From contig NC_022663.1 in assembly GCF_000157895.3 (NCBI RefSeq), positions 3,782,001 through 3,846,000 of the forward strand: DNA of 64,000 nt. Direction: 5' to 3'. Within the stretch, counting starts at the first letter, position 1. Every line of letters starts with the position of its first letter. Below, in pieces: positions 44,860-54,400 of the stretch. The notes under the pieces were generated by a model. The model had not been told where the DNA came from and ran no database searches. It saw only the letters and a program-made list of their open reading frames with translations. The position numbers were made by a program, and so were the translations under genes. The stretch is from Mycobacterium kansasii ATCC 12478. Its GTDB lineage: Bacteria > Actinomycetota > Actinomycetes > Mycobacteriales > Mycobacteriaceae.

Positions 44860-45810
44860 TTACTTCGCAATTCCCAATGACAATTGAAACCAGTCAACAG
44901 TCCGGCCCAAGCCCTCGCGGAGCCCAATTTCCGGATTCCAATTCAGGAGTTCCCGCGCTCGGGAAAGCTCCGGGCAACGCTGTGTCGGATCATCGATCGG
45001 CAACGGCCGATATACTTCGGAGGTTCCAACGCCGGTTATGTCGCAAATCAGCGTGGCAAGTTCGGCAATGGTGACCTCCTCCTGATTACCGAGATTGACG
45101 GGACCCAATTCGCCAGAAAGACGCGCGAAGTCCAGAATCCCTCGGGTCATGTCATCGACGTAGCAGAAAGACCGGGTCTGCGCGCCGTCGCCATAGATGG
45201 TCAGCGGGGCATTCGACAATGCCTGCCAAACAAAATTCGACACGACTCGTCCATCGCCCGGCTGCAGCCTGGGGCCATAGGTGTTGAAGATTCGCACTAT
45301 CCCGCCGTCCAGCCCGTGCGCCCGGACGTGGGCCGCGATTAGCGCCTCCGCGTATCGTTTCGACTCGTCGTAGACACTGCGAGGGCCGATCGGATTCACA
45401 TTGCCCCAGTATTCCTCCGACTGCGGATGGATGAGCGGGTCACCGTATACCTCACTGGTCGAAGCGTGCACCAGCCTGGCGCCCTTTTTGAGCGCCAACT
45501 CAATCACATTCTGGGTTCCGATCGAGCCGGTATGCAGCGTCTCGATCGGCCGCTTCAGGTACTGCGGGGGCGAAGCCGCACACGCGAAATTCAGGATGAG
45601 ATCCACCGGACCGGCCACCGTCCAGTCAGAGCAGACGTTGGTCACCATCATCTCGAAATAGGTCTGACCCAGATGTTTCGTGAGATTTAGTGGCGAACCT
45701 GTAGATAGGTCGTCAACCACCACCACTTGCCAGGAATCCAGAACCAGCGCATCCACCAGGTGGGAACCCAGGAATCCTGCCCCACCTGTCACTACGGCAC
45801 GTCGATTCAT
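44860..45810 (-). CDS. UDP-glucuronate decarboxylase (UDP-xylose synthase)
   Basis: The start is ATG 45810, after AAAGGTGA; a frame to 45846 adds 12 residues without support. The 316-residue short-chain epimerase-type enzyme has Val-Thr-Gly-Gly-Ala-Gly-Phe-Leu-Gly-Ser-His-Leu (about 6-17). The decarboxylase-specific stretch is Cys-Ala-Ala-Ser-Pro-Pro-Gln-Tyr and Ser-Thr-Ser-Glu-Val-Tyr-Gly-Asp-Pro, then Glu-Tyr-Trp-Gly-Asn-Val-Asn-Pro-Ile-Gly. Catalytic Tyr-Asp-Glu-Ser-Lys-Arg follows at about 143-148. It converts UDP-glucuronate to UDP-xylose. It heads the minus-strand cluster; a 124-base gap separates it from the dehydrogenase gene. Xylose is found in lipooligosaccharides of some mycobacteria. 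Confidence 0.88.
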   Translation of the reverse strand: MNRRAVVTGGAGFLGSHLVDALVLDSWQVVVVDDLSTGSPLNLTKHLGQTYFEMMVTNVCSDWTVAGPVDLILNFACAASPPQYLKRPIETLHTGSIGTQNVIELALKKGARLVHASTSEVYGDPLIHPQSEEYWGNVNPIGPRSVYDESKRYAEALIAAHVRAHGLDGGIVRIFNTYGPRLQPGDGRVVSNFVWQALSNAPLTIYGDGAQTRSFCYVDDMTRGILDFARLSGELGPVNLGNQEEVTIAELATLICDITGVGTSEVYRPLPIDDPTQRCPELSRARELLNWNPEIGLREGLGRTVDWFQLSLGIAK

Positions 45811-46094
45811 CGATTCACCTTTCGGCACTCGTCTTCCGCTTGTCACATGTATCGGGTCGTAACGCCGTTTCCGGCTGGCTCCGGCGGAGCACGTAGCGCG
45901 CCTCGATCAAGTGCGTCCGGAACTGCGGTTGCATCGATCGGCAATGACCGCATGACGAGGAGCCCGCCAAATTGCACGCTGATCTTCATGCCCGAACGGC
46001 CATGGTCCAGGACATCTCGTCCTGGATAGCAGCCCAGGCAATACCGGCGCGCAGCCATCCACCTGACACCAGGCGTTGACCATAACGACCCAGT

Positions 46095-46111
46095 TATACC
46101 CCCGGGAGGTA
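46095..46111. promoter_or_regulatory. TACC/GGTA palindromic box 1
   Basis: TATACCCCCGGGAGGTA is a near-palindrome of the general TACCC-N5-GGGTA shape used by copper-sensing CsoR/RicR repressors. It is followed 11 bases later by a second copy. Confidence 0.45.
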
Positions 46112-46121
46112 CGACGCAATG

Positions 46122-46140
46122 TATACCCCCTGGGAGTATT
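46122..46140. promoter_or_regulatory. TACC/GGTA palindromic box 2
   Basis: TATACCCCCTGGGAGTATT shares its first nine bases with box 1 and pairs ATACCCCC with GGGAGTAT (one mismatch). Confidence 0.45.
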
Positions 46141-46266
46141 CCTGTCAAGAGCGACCGGCGGCCGTATCAGCGCATCGCGATCGGTTCGGTTGGTGGCCGG
46201 TTGCCGTGCACATCCCCTTCCATGCATGGCCATGGCTATCCGGCACCGCAATGTAAGCGAAGTCAT

Positions 46267-46283
46267 ATACCGGTCGGGGGTAT
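46267..46283. promoter_or_regulatory. TACC/GGTA palindromic box 3
   Basis: ATACCGGTCGGGGGTAT keeps ATACC and GGTAT arms with a 7-base centre. It lies 39 bases before a small Cys-containing frame and 434 bases before the Cys/His gene and MFS transporter. Confidence 0.4.
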
Positions 46284-46321
46284 GACCCCATAGGATGCTC
46301 GTAGCTGAAGTCGATTTCCGA

Positions 46322-46459
46322 ATGTCAAATTGCACCGAGCATTGCATTTTGCATTCGAGTCCTGCGATGTGCAGAGGAAGGGCGAGAGTTTTAGGTCTTG
46401 ACCGGTTGTGGTTGATGTGTTGTACGGGTCGGCGTGCCGCGTCGATAGCCGCCTCTTGA
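46322..46459 (+). CDS. Possible small Cys-containing peptide
   Basis: A 45-codon frame starts Met-Ser-Asn-Cys-Thr-Glu-His-Cys and contains five Cys (residues 4, 8, 17, 33, 34) and two His. It follows box 3 directly. Mycobacterial copper regulons include a very small Cys-rich metallothionein, so a metal-binding peptide is conceivable. Against it: no clear ribosome site, AT-rich setting, no remembered homologue. Confidence 0.25.
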   Translation: MSNCTEHCILHSSPAMCRGRARVLGLDRLWLMCCTGRRAASIAAS

Positions 46460-46716
46460 CTTGACCCTTCTGTCCACATCAGCGGAAACATGAATTTGTG
46501 TCGGATCCTGTGAGTCGGCCAAGCATATTGGTTGTTCTGTCATCATCATGTAGATGACGTGAACGCTCCGTAGCAAGAAACTTGGCGGCATCCAGAAATC
46601 CAACCAGTTGGATTTTGTTCATGTTTGTGGGTCTGCATCCACAAACTTTGAAATGGACGGAAATTCTATTCGCTGACTTGGCACCCGGTTAGTGTCTGTG
46701 ATGAAAGTTGGACAAT

Positions 46717-46926
46717 ATGCTTGAGAATGACACTGAAATTGCGGTCCCGCTACGGCCGAACGATGGCGTCTTAGTCCCACTTGAAGAATGCCACCTTGAA
46801 GCCCTTTGCGATGAGCACTGCAGCGGGCATGCATTACTAGGCGGCGAGCCTCCCGCCGGGCCAGACGAGATTTACGCGACGTTCAATGGCTTGATAACCG
46901 TCAGCCGAGCCGACGCGGGGTGGTGA
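46717..46926 (+). CDS. Small Cys/His protein coupled to an MFS transporter
   Basis: The 69-residue product (ATG 46717; an in-frame TTG at 46708 is the alternative) is acidic. It has one striking segment, Glu-Glu-Cys-His-Leu-Glu-Ala-Leu-Cys-Asp-Glu-His-Cys-Ser-Gly-His, at about 24-39. Three Cys and three His lie within 14 residues, a plausible metal or cofactor site. Its TGA overlaps the ATG of the transporter (TGATG), so the two are made together. No family is recognised. A regulatory subunit, chaperone or substrate-carrier role for the transporter is inference. Confidence 0.6.
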   Translation: MLENDTEIAVPLRPNDGVLVPLEECHLEALCDEHCSGHALLGGEPPAGPDEIYATFNGLITVSRADAGW

Positions 46927-48176
46927 TGGCGCTTCTCACGCAATTTCGCAGTTTCAACTATCCCAGCCGTCTGCTGATGATCAACCAGCTCGGCATCAAC
47001 ATGGGGTTCTTCATGTTGATGCCGTACCTGGCGGACTACCTTAGCGGGCCACTCGGACTGGCTACCTGGGCGGTGGGTCTGGTCATAGGCGTGCGTAACT
47101 TTTCCCAACAAGGAATGTTCTTCGTTGGTGGAACGCTTGCTGAGCGATTTGGTTACAAATTGCCGATCGTGGCCGGGTGCTTGATACAAACTGGCGGCTT
47201 TGCGTTGCTGGTAGTCGCGCAATCCCTGCCCAGCTTGCTGATCGCAGCTGCTGCAACGGGTTTCGCTGTGGCGCTGTTCAGTCCCGCGGTGCGAGCCTAT
47301 CTCGCGGCTGACTCCGGGGACCGGAAAGTCGAGGCGTTTGCGATGTTCAACGTCTTCTATCAGGCAGGTATCTTGCTGGGGCCGCTGGTTGGATCTGCAC
47401 TGTTAGCACTGGATTTCCGAGTAGCTACCCTCTGTGCGGCGGGCGCCTTCGCGGCACTGACTGTCGCGCAGCTGAATGCATTGCCCCAACGGGCGGCCGA
47501 TCCGAATCCGGTGGTCGGAGAACAGCGCTCGATTTTGCAGGACTGGCGAATGGTAGTTGGCAACCGGCATTTCTTGGCATTTGCCGCCGCGATGACTGGG
47601 CGTTATGTATTATCGTCCCAATTCTATTTGGCACTTCCGATCCAGGCGACGGTCTTGGCGCCAAATCACCAATCCTCCCTGGTGGCAGGAATGTTTGCGC
47701 TATCGAGCCTGGTCACCATCACCATTCAGCTACGCATCACCGACTGGTTCGCCTCGCGATGGAGACCCGGGCGCAGCCTGGTTGTCGGGGCGATGGTGAT
47801 GACAGCGTCGTTGTTTCCTCTCGCGGTGGCCCCGAACGGCGAGAGGTTCGGCACTGCGGCCGCCATAACAGCATTGTTGTTCTCCGCGGTCCTGCTTGCC
47901 GCGGCTTCGGCGGTGATGTTTCCGTTCGAGATGCGTACCGTCTCTTTGCTGTCAGACGATCAGCTGGTTGCGACTCATCAGGGGTTTTACGGCACGATCA
48001 TGGGAGTTGGAGTCCTTATCGGCAATTGTGGGATCGGGTCGCTGATGAGCGCCGCGCACCGCTTCCACGCCGATGAACTCGTTTGGAGCGCGCTGGTTGT
48101 CGTTGGTTTGCTGGCCGTGGCAGGGTTGTACCGGTTGGACAACTGCGTCATCGGGATTGATCAGACTCAAGCCTGA
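46926..48176 (+). CDS. MFS transporter
   Basis: I set the start at ATG 46926, coupled to the small upstream gene; GTG 46920 is an alternative. The 416-residue product has about 12 hydrophobic spans. MFS motif A in the loop between spans 2 and 3 is seen as Gly-Thr-Leu-Ala-Glu-Arg-Phe-Gly-Tyr-Lys. A drug-exporter-type end of span 5 reads Phe-Gln-x-Gly-like (Phe-Tyr-Gln-Ala-Gly-Ile-Leu-Leu-Gly-Pro-Leu-Val-Gly). It is probably a proton-driven exporter. The substrate is unknown; the upstream Cys/His protein and the TACC/GGTA boxes raise the idea of metal or siderophore-like cargo, but nothing in the sequence proves it. Confidence 0.82.
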   Translation: MALLTQFRSFNYPSRLLMINQLGINMGFFMLMPYLADYLSGPLGLATWAVGLVIGVRNFSQQGMFFVGGTLAERFGYKLPIVAGCLIQTGGFALLVVAQSLPSLLIAAAATGFAVALFSPAVRAYLAADSGDRKVEAFAMFNVFYQAGILLGPLVGSALLALDFRVATLCAAGAFAALTVAQLNALPQRAADPNPVVGEQRSILQDWRMVVGNRHFLAFAAAMTGRYVLSSQFYLALPIQATVLAPNHQSSLVAGMFALSSLVTITIQLRITDWFASRWRPGRSLVVGAMVMTASLFPLAVAPNGERFGTAAAITALLFSAVLLAAASAVMFPFEMRTVSLLSDDQLVATHQGFYGTIMGVGVLIGNCGIGSLMSAAHRFHADELVWSALVVVGLLAVAGLYRLDNCVIGIDQTQA

Positions 48177-48417
48177 GTTTGGACATTTCGCTTAGCACCC
48201 CGACTTGATGCCGAAGTGGGTGAGGATTTTTCGCTGTTCCTCGGGAATCGCCGGCGGGAAGGGTCTGGGTGGCGCCGTTGATGACGGTGTGGCGTTGTGA
48301 TGTGAGTTCGATGCGGCCGCCGTCTTGGCGTTCGAAAGGGGACTGCCTGGCCGACGTAGGTGCGGTGCTGCGGGCCGAACTGGCGGTGTTCGGTTGGTCG
48401 GGTTCGGATCTGTTCGG

Positions 48418-51400
48418 TTACGGCAGCCTGACGTTGCGGAAGAAGCCGGACACCTGGGTGCCGATGTTTGCGACGCCGGATACAAATGCCTGCGTCGCGA
48501 GATCTACGGTGCTGGTATTGAATATGCCCGAGATGGTGTTGCCCCTGTTCAACAGGCCCGACGCCAGCGCGCCGTAGTTGAAGAAGCCCGAGTCTTCCAG
48601 TCCGCCGGCGTTCCAGATGCCCGAATGGTTGGTGCCGGTGTTGATGATTCCCGATAGACCGTCGCCGGAGTTGAAGAACCCGGACGACGTGCCACTGCCG
48701 TAGTTGAAGAAGCCTGACGACGGAGTCGTCGTTGAATTGAAGAATCCCGGTCCCTGGACGAAGTCAAAACCGAAGGTGTACGGGCCCGCCGTGCCACCGC
48801 CGGACTTTTCGAAGGTTGTGCGAACGATGTCATCGAGATGAATCGGGGTGGAAAGCACATGCTCAGGAATGGTCCAGGGGCCGATATCACCGTCATAGAC
48901 GGTGATATTTATGCCGGGCCATTGATGCAAAACGACTTTAATCCGGATTTTTGAAATGGTGAACGCGTCCTGGGTCATTTCATTGATGGTGCCCTGGATT
49001 GGCAGTTCGACGAGCCCATGCACATCGCCGTGGTACGGGAATTCGGGAATGGTGACTTTGTAGGAGAGTTGAACCAGGCCCTGGTAATCGCCTCTCCAGA
49101 GGAAGCCGTTGTTGTAGTTGCCTGAGTTGAAGGCGCCGGTGTTGACGTCACCGGTGTTGCCGATGCCGGTGTTGTAGTCGCCGCCGTTGAAGTAGCCCGT
49201 GTTGTACCTGCCCGAGTTGAAGCCACCCGAGTTGTGGTCTGCGCTGTTAAAGCTGCCCGTGTTCGTTTCGCCCGCGTTGTAGAAGCCGGTGTCGTAGTTG
49301 CCGGAATTGGCGATCCCGGTGTTGGCGATGCCGGAGTTGAACCATCCGGTGTTGGTGCTGCCGGTATTGCCGATGCCGGTGTTGTAGCTGCCGGAGTTGC
49401 CGATGCCCCAGTTTCCGGTGCCCGAGTTGCCGATGCCGATATTGTTGGTTCCGGAATTGAACAACCCGATATTGCCGCTGCCGGAGTTGAGGCTGCCAAA
49501 GCCGCGTTGGTTGTCGCCGGTGAGCCCAAAACCGATATTTCCGTTGCCACTGTTACCGAAGCCGATATTGCCGTCTCCGGTGTTCCCCCAGCCGAAGTTG
49601 TGGCTTCCGGTGTTGCCCATCCCGATGTTGTTCAACCCCGCCGTCAACGAGCTACCGACGTTCCCAAACCCGATGTTGCCGCTGCCGAGGTTACCGCTGC
49701 CGACATTGGCGCCGCCGAGGTTGCCGCTGCCGATGTTGTGGTCCCCGATGTTGCCGCTGCCGAAGTTGAAGCTGCCGACATTTCCGTTGCCGATGTTGTC
49801 GTTGCCGATGTTGGCGCTGCCGAAATTCATGATGCCGTGGTTGGCCAGCCCGACATTGAACACCGTGCTCGTTCCGTCGCGGAACAATCCCGCCAGGTCG
49901 GTGCCGACGTTTTGGAATCCGGAAACGTTGGCCGGGCTGGACAGGTCCAGCGAACTGGTATTGAGCCAGCCCGACATGGTGTTGCCCAGGTTCGCCAGGC
50001 CCGATAGCGCCGAACCCCAGTTCTTGATCCCCGAGTTTCCGAGGCTTCCGAACGACATGTTCTGCCAGCCCGAATTGTTCGTACCGACATTGAAGAAGCC
50101 CGAAGAGCTACCCGTGCCGGCGTTGAAGAGACCCGACGACGGCAGCACGGTGGAGTTGAAATACCCAGGGCTGGCCGGGATATCGATGAGCGGAAGGTAG
50201 ATGGGGCCGACGCTGCCGTTGCCGCCGATGTCCACCACCGGCGAACCGTCGGAGCTGCCGAAACGTAGATCCACCGCGGGGCTGGCGATGCTGAAGGAGA
50301 TGGCTGATATCGAGATGGGTCCAACCGTGCCCTCTACTTTGCCGCCGAGATGGTCGTTGAGTCCGCTGAAGGGAATCGTCGGAATAGTGAAGGCGTCGAT
50401 GTTGGCCGGGGTGATGGTGGCGTTTAGGGGGATATCGCCGAACACGGAGAAGTCGAAGTACCCGGTGATTTCGGAAACCGTGATGGTGTAGTTGAGCCCG
50501 TAGAGGCCTTGGGAGTTGCCGCGCCACAGTAGGCCGTTGTCCATGTCGCCGGTGATGAAGGCGCCGGTGTCGAGGGTGCCGGCGTTGGCGATGCCGGTGC
50601 TGTAGGTGCCGGTGTTGAACCAGCCGGTGTTGTGGGCGCCGGGGTTGGCGATGCCGGTGTTGGTGGCGCCGGTGTTGTACCAGCCGCTGTTGTAGCTTCC
50701 GGCGTTGGCCACGCCGGTGTTGAGTGCCCCGGAGTTGAACCATCCGGTGTTGGTGGTGCCGGTGTTGGCGATGCCGGTGTTGTAGCTACCGGAGTTTCCG
50801 ATGCCGAAGTTGGCGGTGCCGGAATTGAAAAAGCCGACGTTGTTGCTGCCGGAGTTGAACAAACCGATGTTGTCGGTGCCGGAATTCCATGCCCCGAACC
50901 CGACCTGATGATCCCCGCTGAGCCCGATACCGATATTGCCGGTGCCGGTATTGGCCAAGCCGATATTGCCCAACCCGATGTTGGCCCAGCCCAGATTGTG
51001 GCTGCCGGTGTTGGCGATCCCGATATTGTCGAGCCCCGAGACCACCGCGGTGCCGGTATTGGCGAACCCGATGTTGGCGCTGCCGATATTGGCGCTGCCC
51101 AGGTTGTGCTCGCCGACGTTGGCGCTGCCCAGGTTGTAGTCGCCGACATTGCCGCTGCCGATGTTGAAACTGCCCAGGTTGCCCCAGCCCACATTGAGCT
51201 GACCCACGTTGCCCAACCCGGCGTTGAACAGCGTGCCCGACGCGCTGTGCAACACCCCGGACAGATCGGTGCCGATGTTGGCCACCCCGGAAACCTGGGC
51301 CACACTGGCCAGATCGACGGTGCTGGTGTTGTACCAACCCGAGATGGTGTTGCCCAGATTGGCCACCCCCGACTGCAACGCACCGACGTTGCGCCACCCC

Positions 51401-54400
51401 GAATTCCCCAACACCCCCGTCGAGAAATTCTGCCACCCCGAATTGTTGGCCCCGAAATTACCGAACCCCGACGAACTACCCGACCCACTATTGAAAAACC
51501 CCGACGACGGACCACTCGTCGAATTCCCAAAACCCGGTCGGGCGGGAATGTCGATGAATTTGATGTCGATGGGACCCACGCCGCTGGTGAGAATGGCGCC
51601 TACCGTTGTCGTCGGCGAGCCGACTTGGGCGGTCAGCTGGGGCAGGACGCCGGTAATGGTGGGGATGACGATGGGCCCGATGTCGACGCTGAGATAGTCC
51701 GAGTTTAAGACGCTCGCCTTGAACTCCGGAATAGTGAAACCCTGGATGTTGAGGTTCGACATGCCGAGATCAAGCGGAATATTCACCGGCAGGCCCATAT
51801 CCAGATTCAGCAACGGGAATTCGGGAATGTAGATACCGGCCTCGATCGCGATCAAACCCTGGTAATCATCACGCCACAGGAAGCCGTTGTTGTAGTTGCC
51901 GGCGATGAGAACGCCGGTGTTGACGTTGCCCGAATTGAGTACGCCGGTGTTGTAGTCACCGCTGTTGAACCATCCGGTGTTGTAATCGCCGGTGTTGCCG
52001 ACGCCGGTGTTGGTGTTGCCGGTGTTGTAGGAGCCGCTGTTGTAGTCGCCCGGGTTGGCGGTTCCGCTGTTGACGTCGCCGGTGTTGAAGAAGCCGGTGT
52101 TGACGCTGCCGGTATTGGCGATGCCGGTGTTGTAGTTGCCCGGATTGCCGTAGCCCCAGTTGCCGATTCCCGGGTTGCCGATACCGGTGTTTGCGGTGCC
52201 CGCGTTGCCGATGCCGAAGTTACCCGTGCCCGAGTTTCCGATGCCGACGTTTCCGGTGCCCGAGTTGAACAAGCCGACGTTGTTGCTGCCCGAGTTGAAC
52301 AAGCCGCTGTTGCCGCTACCTGAGTTCAGCGCGCCGAATCCGACTTGGCCGTTGCCGGTGAGCCCGATGCCGATGTTGTTGCTGCCGGTGTTCCCGAGGC
52401 CGATATTGGCGTTGCCGGCGTTGCCGAAACCGACGTTGAAGTCACCCAGATTTCCAAGGCCGGCGTTGTTGGCGCCCAAGTTCCCCAGTCCGGTGTTGTG
52501 ACTGCCCCAGTTACCCGGACCGACGTTGCCGCTGCCCCAGTTTCCCGAGCCGATATTGCCGTCACCGAAGTTTCCGAAGCCGACGTTGTCACTGCCGACG
52601 TTGCCGCTACCCAGGTTGTAGCTGCCGTCGTTTCCGCTGCCGACGTTCACATCGCCGTGGTTGGCAAAGCCGATGTTGATGTTCGATAAACCATTGAAGA
52701 GGCCGGAAATGTGGCTGCCGGTGTTTCCGATTCCGGAAACGTCGGCAGGCGTTGCGAGACTTGCCGTGGCGGTGTTCAGGAAGCCTGAAATGGTATTGCC
52801 GAAGTTGGACACGCCCGATGTCAGATCGCCCAGGTTCTTGTAGCCGGAGATGCCCGAGCCGCCGGAGGCGGCGTTCCAGAAACCCGAAAGGTTCGCGCCG
52901 ACATTGCCGATGCCCGATGAGCTGCCGTTGCCCGTGTTGAAGAAACCTGACGACGGCACGGTGGTCGAGTTCCCGAAGCCCGGAGCGGCCGGGATGTGGA
53001 CGATCGGGATCCTGATGGGCCCGATGGAGCCGGGCCCGCTGAGCTGCAGAACAGAACTCGGGGAGCCGAGGGTTCCGGCAATCGACGGCAGGTCAATGTA
53101 AATGTTGGGAATGGTGATCGGCCCGACACTGACGGCCTCGAATTTCAGGAAACCGAGTATTTTGACGTCGGCGGTGTATTTCGGAAGCGTGAAGCTGTCC
53201 AGAACCAAGGTGCCGAGTGTGGCGCTGAACGGGAGATTGGCCGGCACCTGAAGGTCCAGATAGGCCGGGATGGCGGTGTCGGGGATGACGATCTCGTAGT
53301 CGATGGCCACCAGGCCCTGGTAGTCGCCGCGCCATAAGACGCCGTTGGAGTAGCTGCCCAGGTTGAAAGCACCGGTGTCGACATCGCCTGAATTCGCCAA
53401 ACCGGTGTTGTAGTCGCCGGTGTTCAGGTAGCCGGTGTTGTAGTTGCCGGCGTTGAATCCAAGCGTGTTGAAACTGCCGGCGTTGAAACTTCCGGAGTTG
53501 TAACCGCCGGCGTTAAAGATGCCGGTGTTGACATTGCCGGCGTTGATGAGGCCGGTGTTGATGTCACCGGCGTTGAGCAAACCGGTGTTGATATGGCCGG
53601 AGTTGCCGATGCCCCAGTTGCCGGTGCCGGAGTTGGCGATGCCGACGTTTCCGGTGCCCGAGTTGAACAGGCCGATGTTGTTGGTGCCCGAGTTGAACAA
53701 GCCGCTGTTGCCGCTGCCCGAATTCAGCGCACCGAACCCGACCTGGCCCGTGCCGGTGAGCCCGATGCCGATATTGCCGGTGCCGGAGTTGCCGATGCCG
53801 ATATTAGCGTCGCCGGCGTTTCCGAAACCGGTGTTGAAGTCGCCGAAGTTCCCGAGACCGAAGTTGTTCGCGCCGAAGTTCCCAAGGCCGACGTTGTAGC
53901 TGCCCAGGTTGGCGGACCCGACGTTGTAATTACCCACGTTGCCGGGACCAAGGTTATAGAGCCCGATATTTCCGCTACCGACGTTCAAACTGCCGTTGTT
54001 GCCCGAACCGAGGTTGTAGTCGCCGATATTGCCGAAACCTACGTTCCAATTGCCGACATTACCGAGGCCGAGATTGAAGTCCGTTGCATCCGTGACGTAA
54101 TCGCGGAAAAAGCCCGCCAGGTTGACGCCGACGTTTTGGAATCCGGAAACGTTGGCCGGGGTGGACAGGTCCACCGTGCCGGTGTTGAGCCAGCCCGACA
54201 TGGTGTTGCCCAGGTTCGCCAGGCCCGACAGCGCCGAACCCCAGTTCTTGATCCCCGAGTTTCCGAGGCCTCCGAACGAAACGTTCTGCCAGCCCGAATT
54301 GTTCGCGCCGACATTGAAGAAGCCCGATGAGCTGCCGATGCCGCTGTTGAAGAATCCCGACGAGGGCAGGCTGGTCGAATTGCCGTAGCCAGGCGCCATG

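Larger units (their letters stand above)
45811..46716. other. AT-richer intergenic region with palindromic boxes
   Basis: Some 900 bases separate the UDP-xylose synthase start from the next plus-strand gene. It holds three TACC/GGTA-type palindromes (46095-46111, 46122-46140, 46267-46283) and a possible 45-codon Cys-containing frame (46322-46459). From about 46300 to 46720 it is clearly AT-richer than the genome average. Longer minus-strand frames here overlap the boxes and match nothing. Confidence 0.5.

Noticed and set aside
45907..46491. 194-codon minus-strand frame upstream of the UDP-xylose synthase
   Set aside because: It overlaps the palindromic boxes, has unusual composition, no ribosome site and no family.
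48192..48485. Possible remnant gene between the MFS gene and the PPE gene
   Set aside because: No continuous frame with family character. A patchy resemblance to a transposase tail would need a frameshift and was not convincing.
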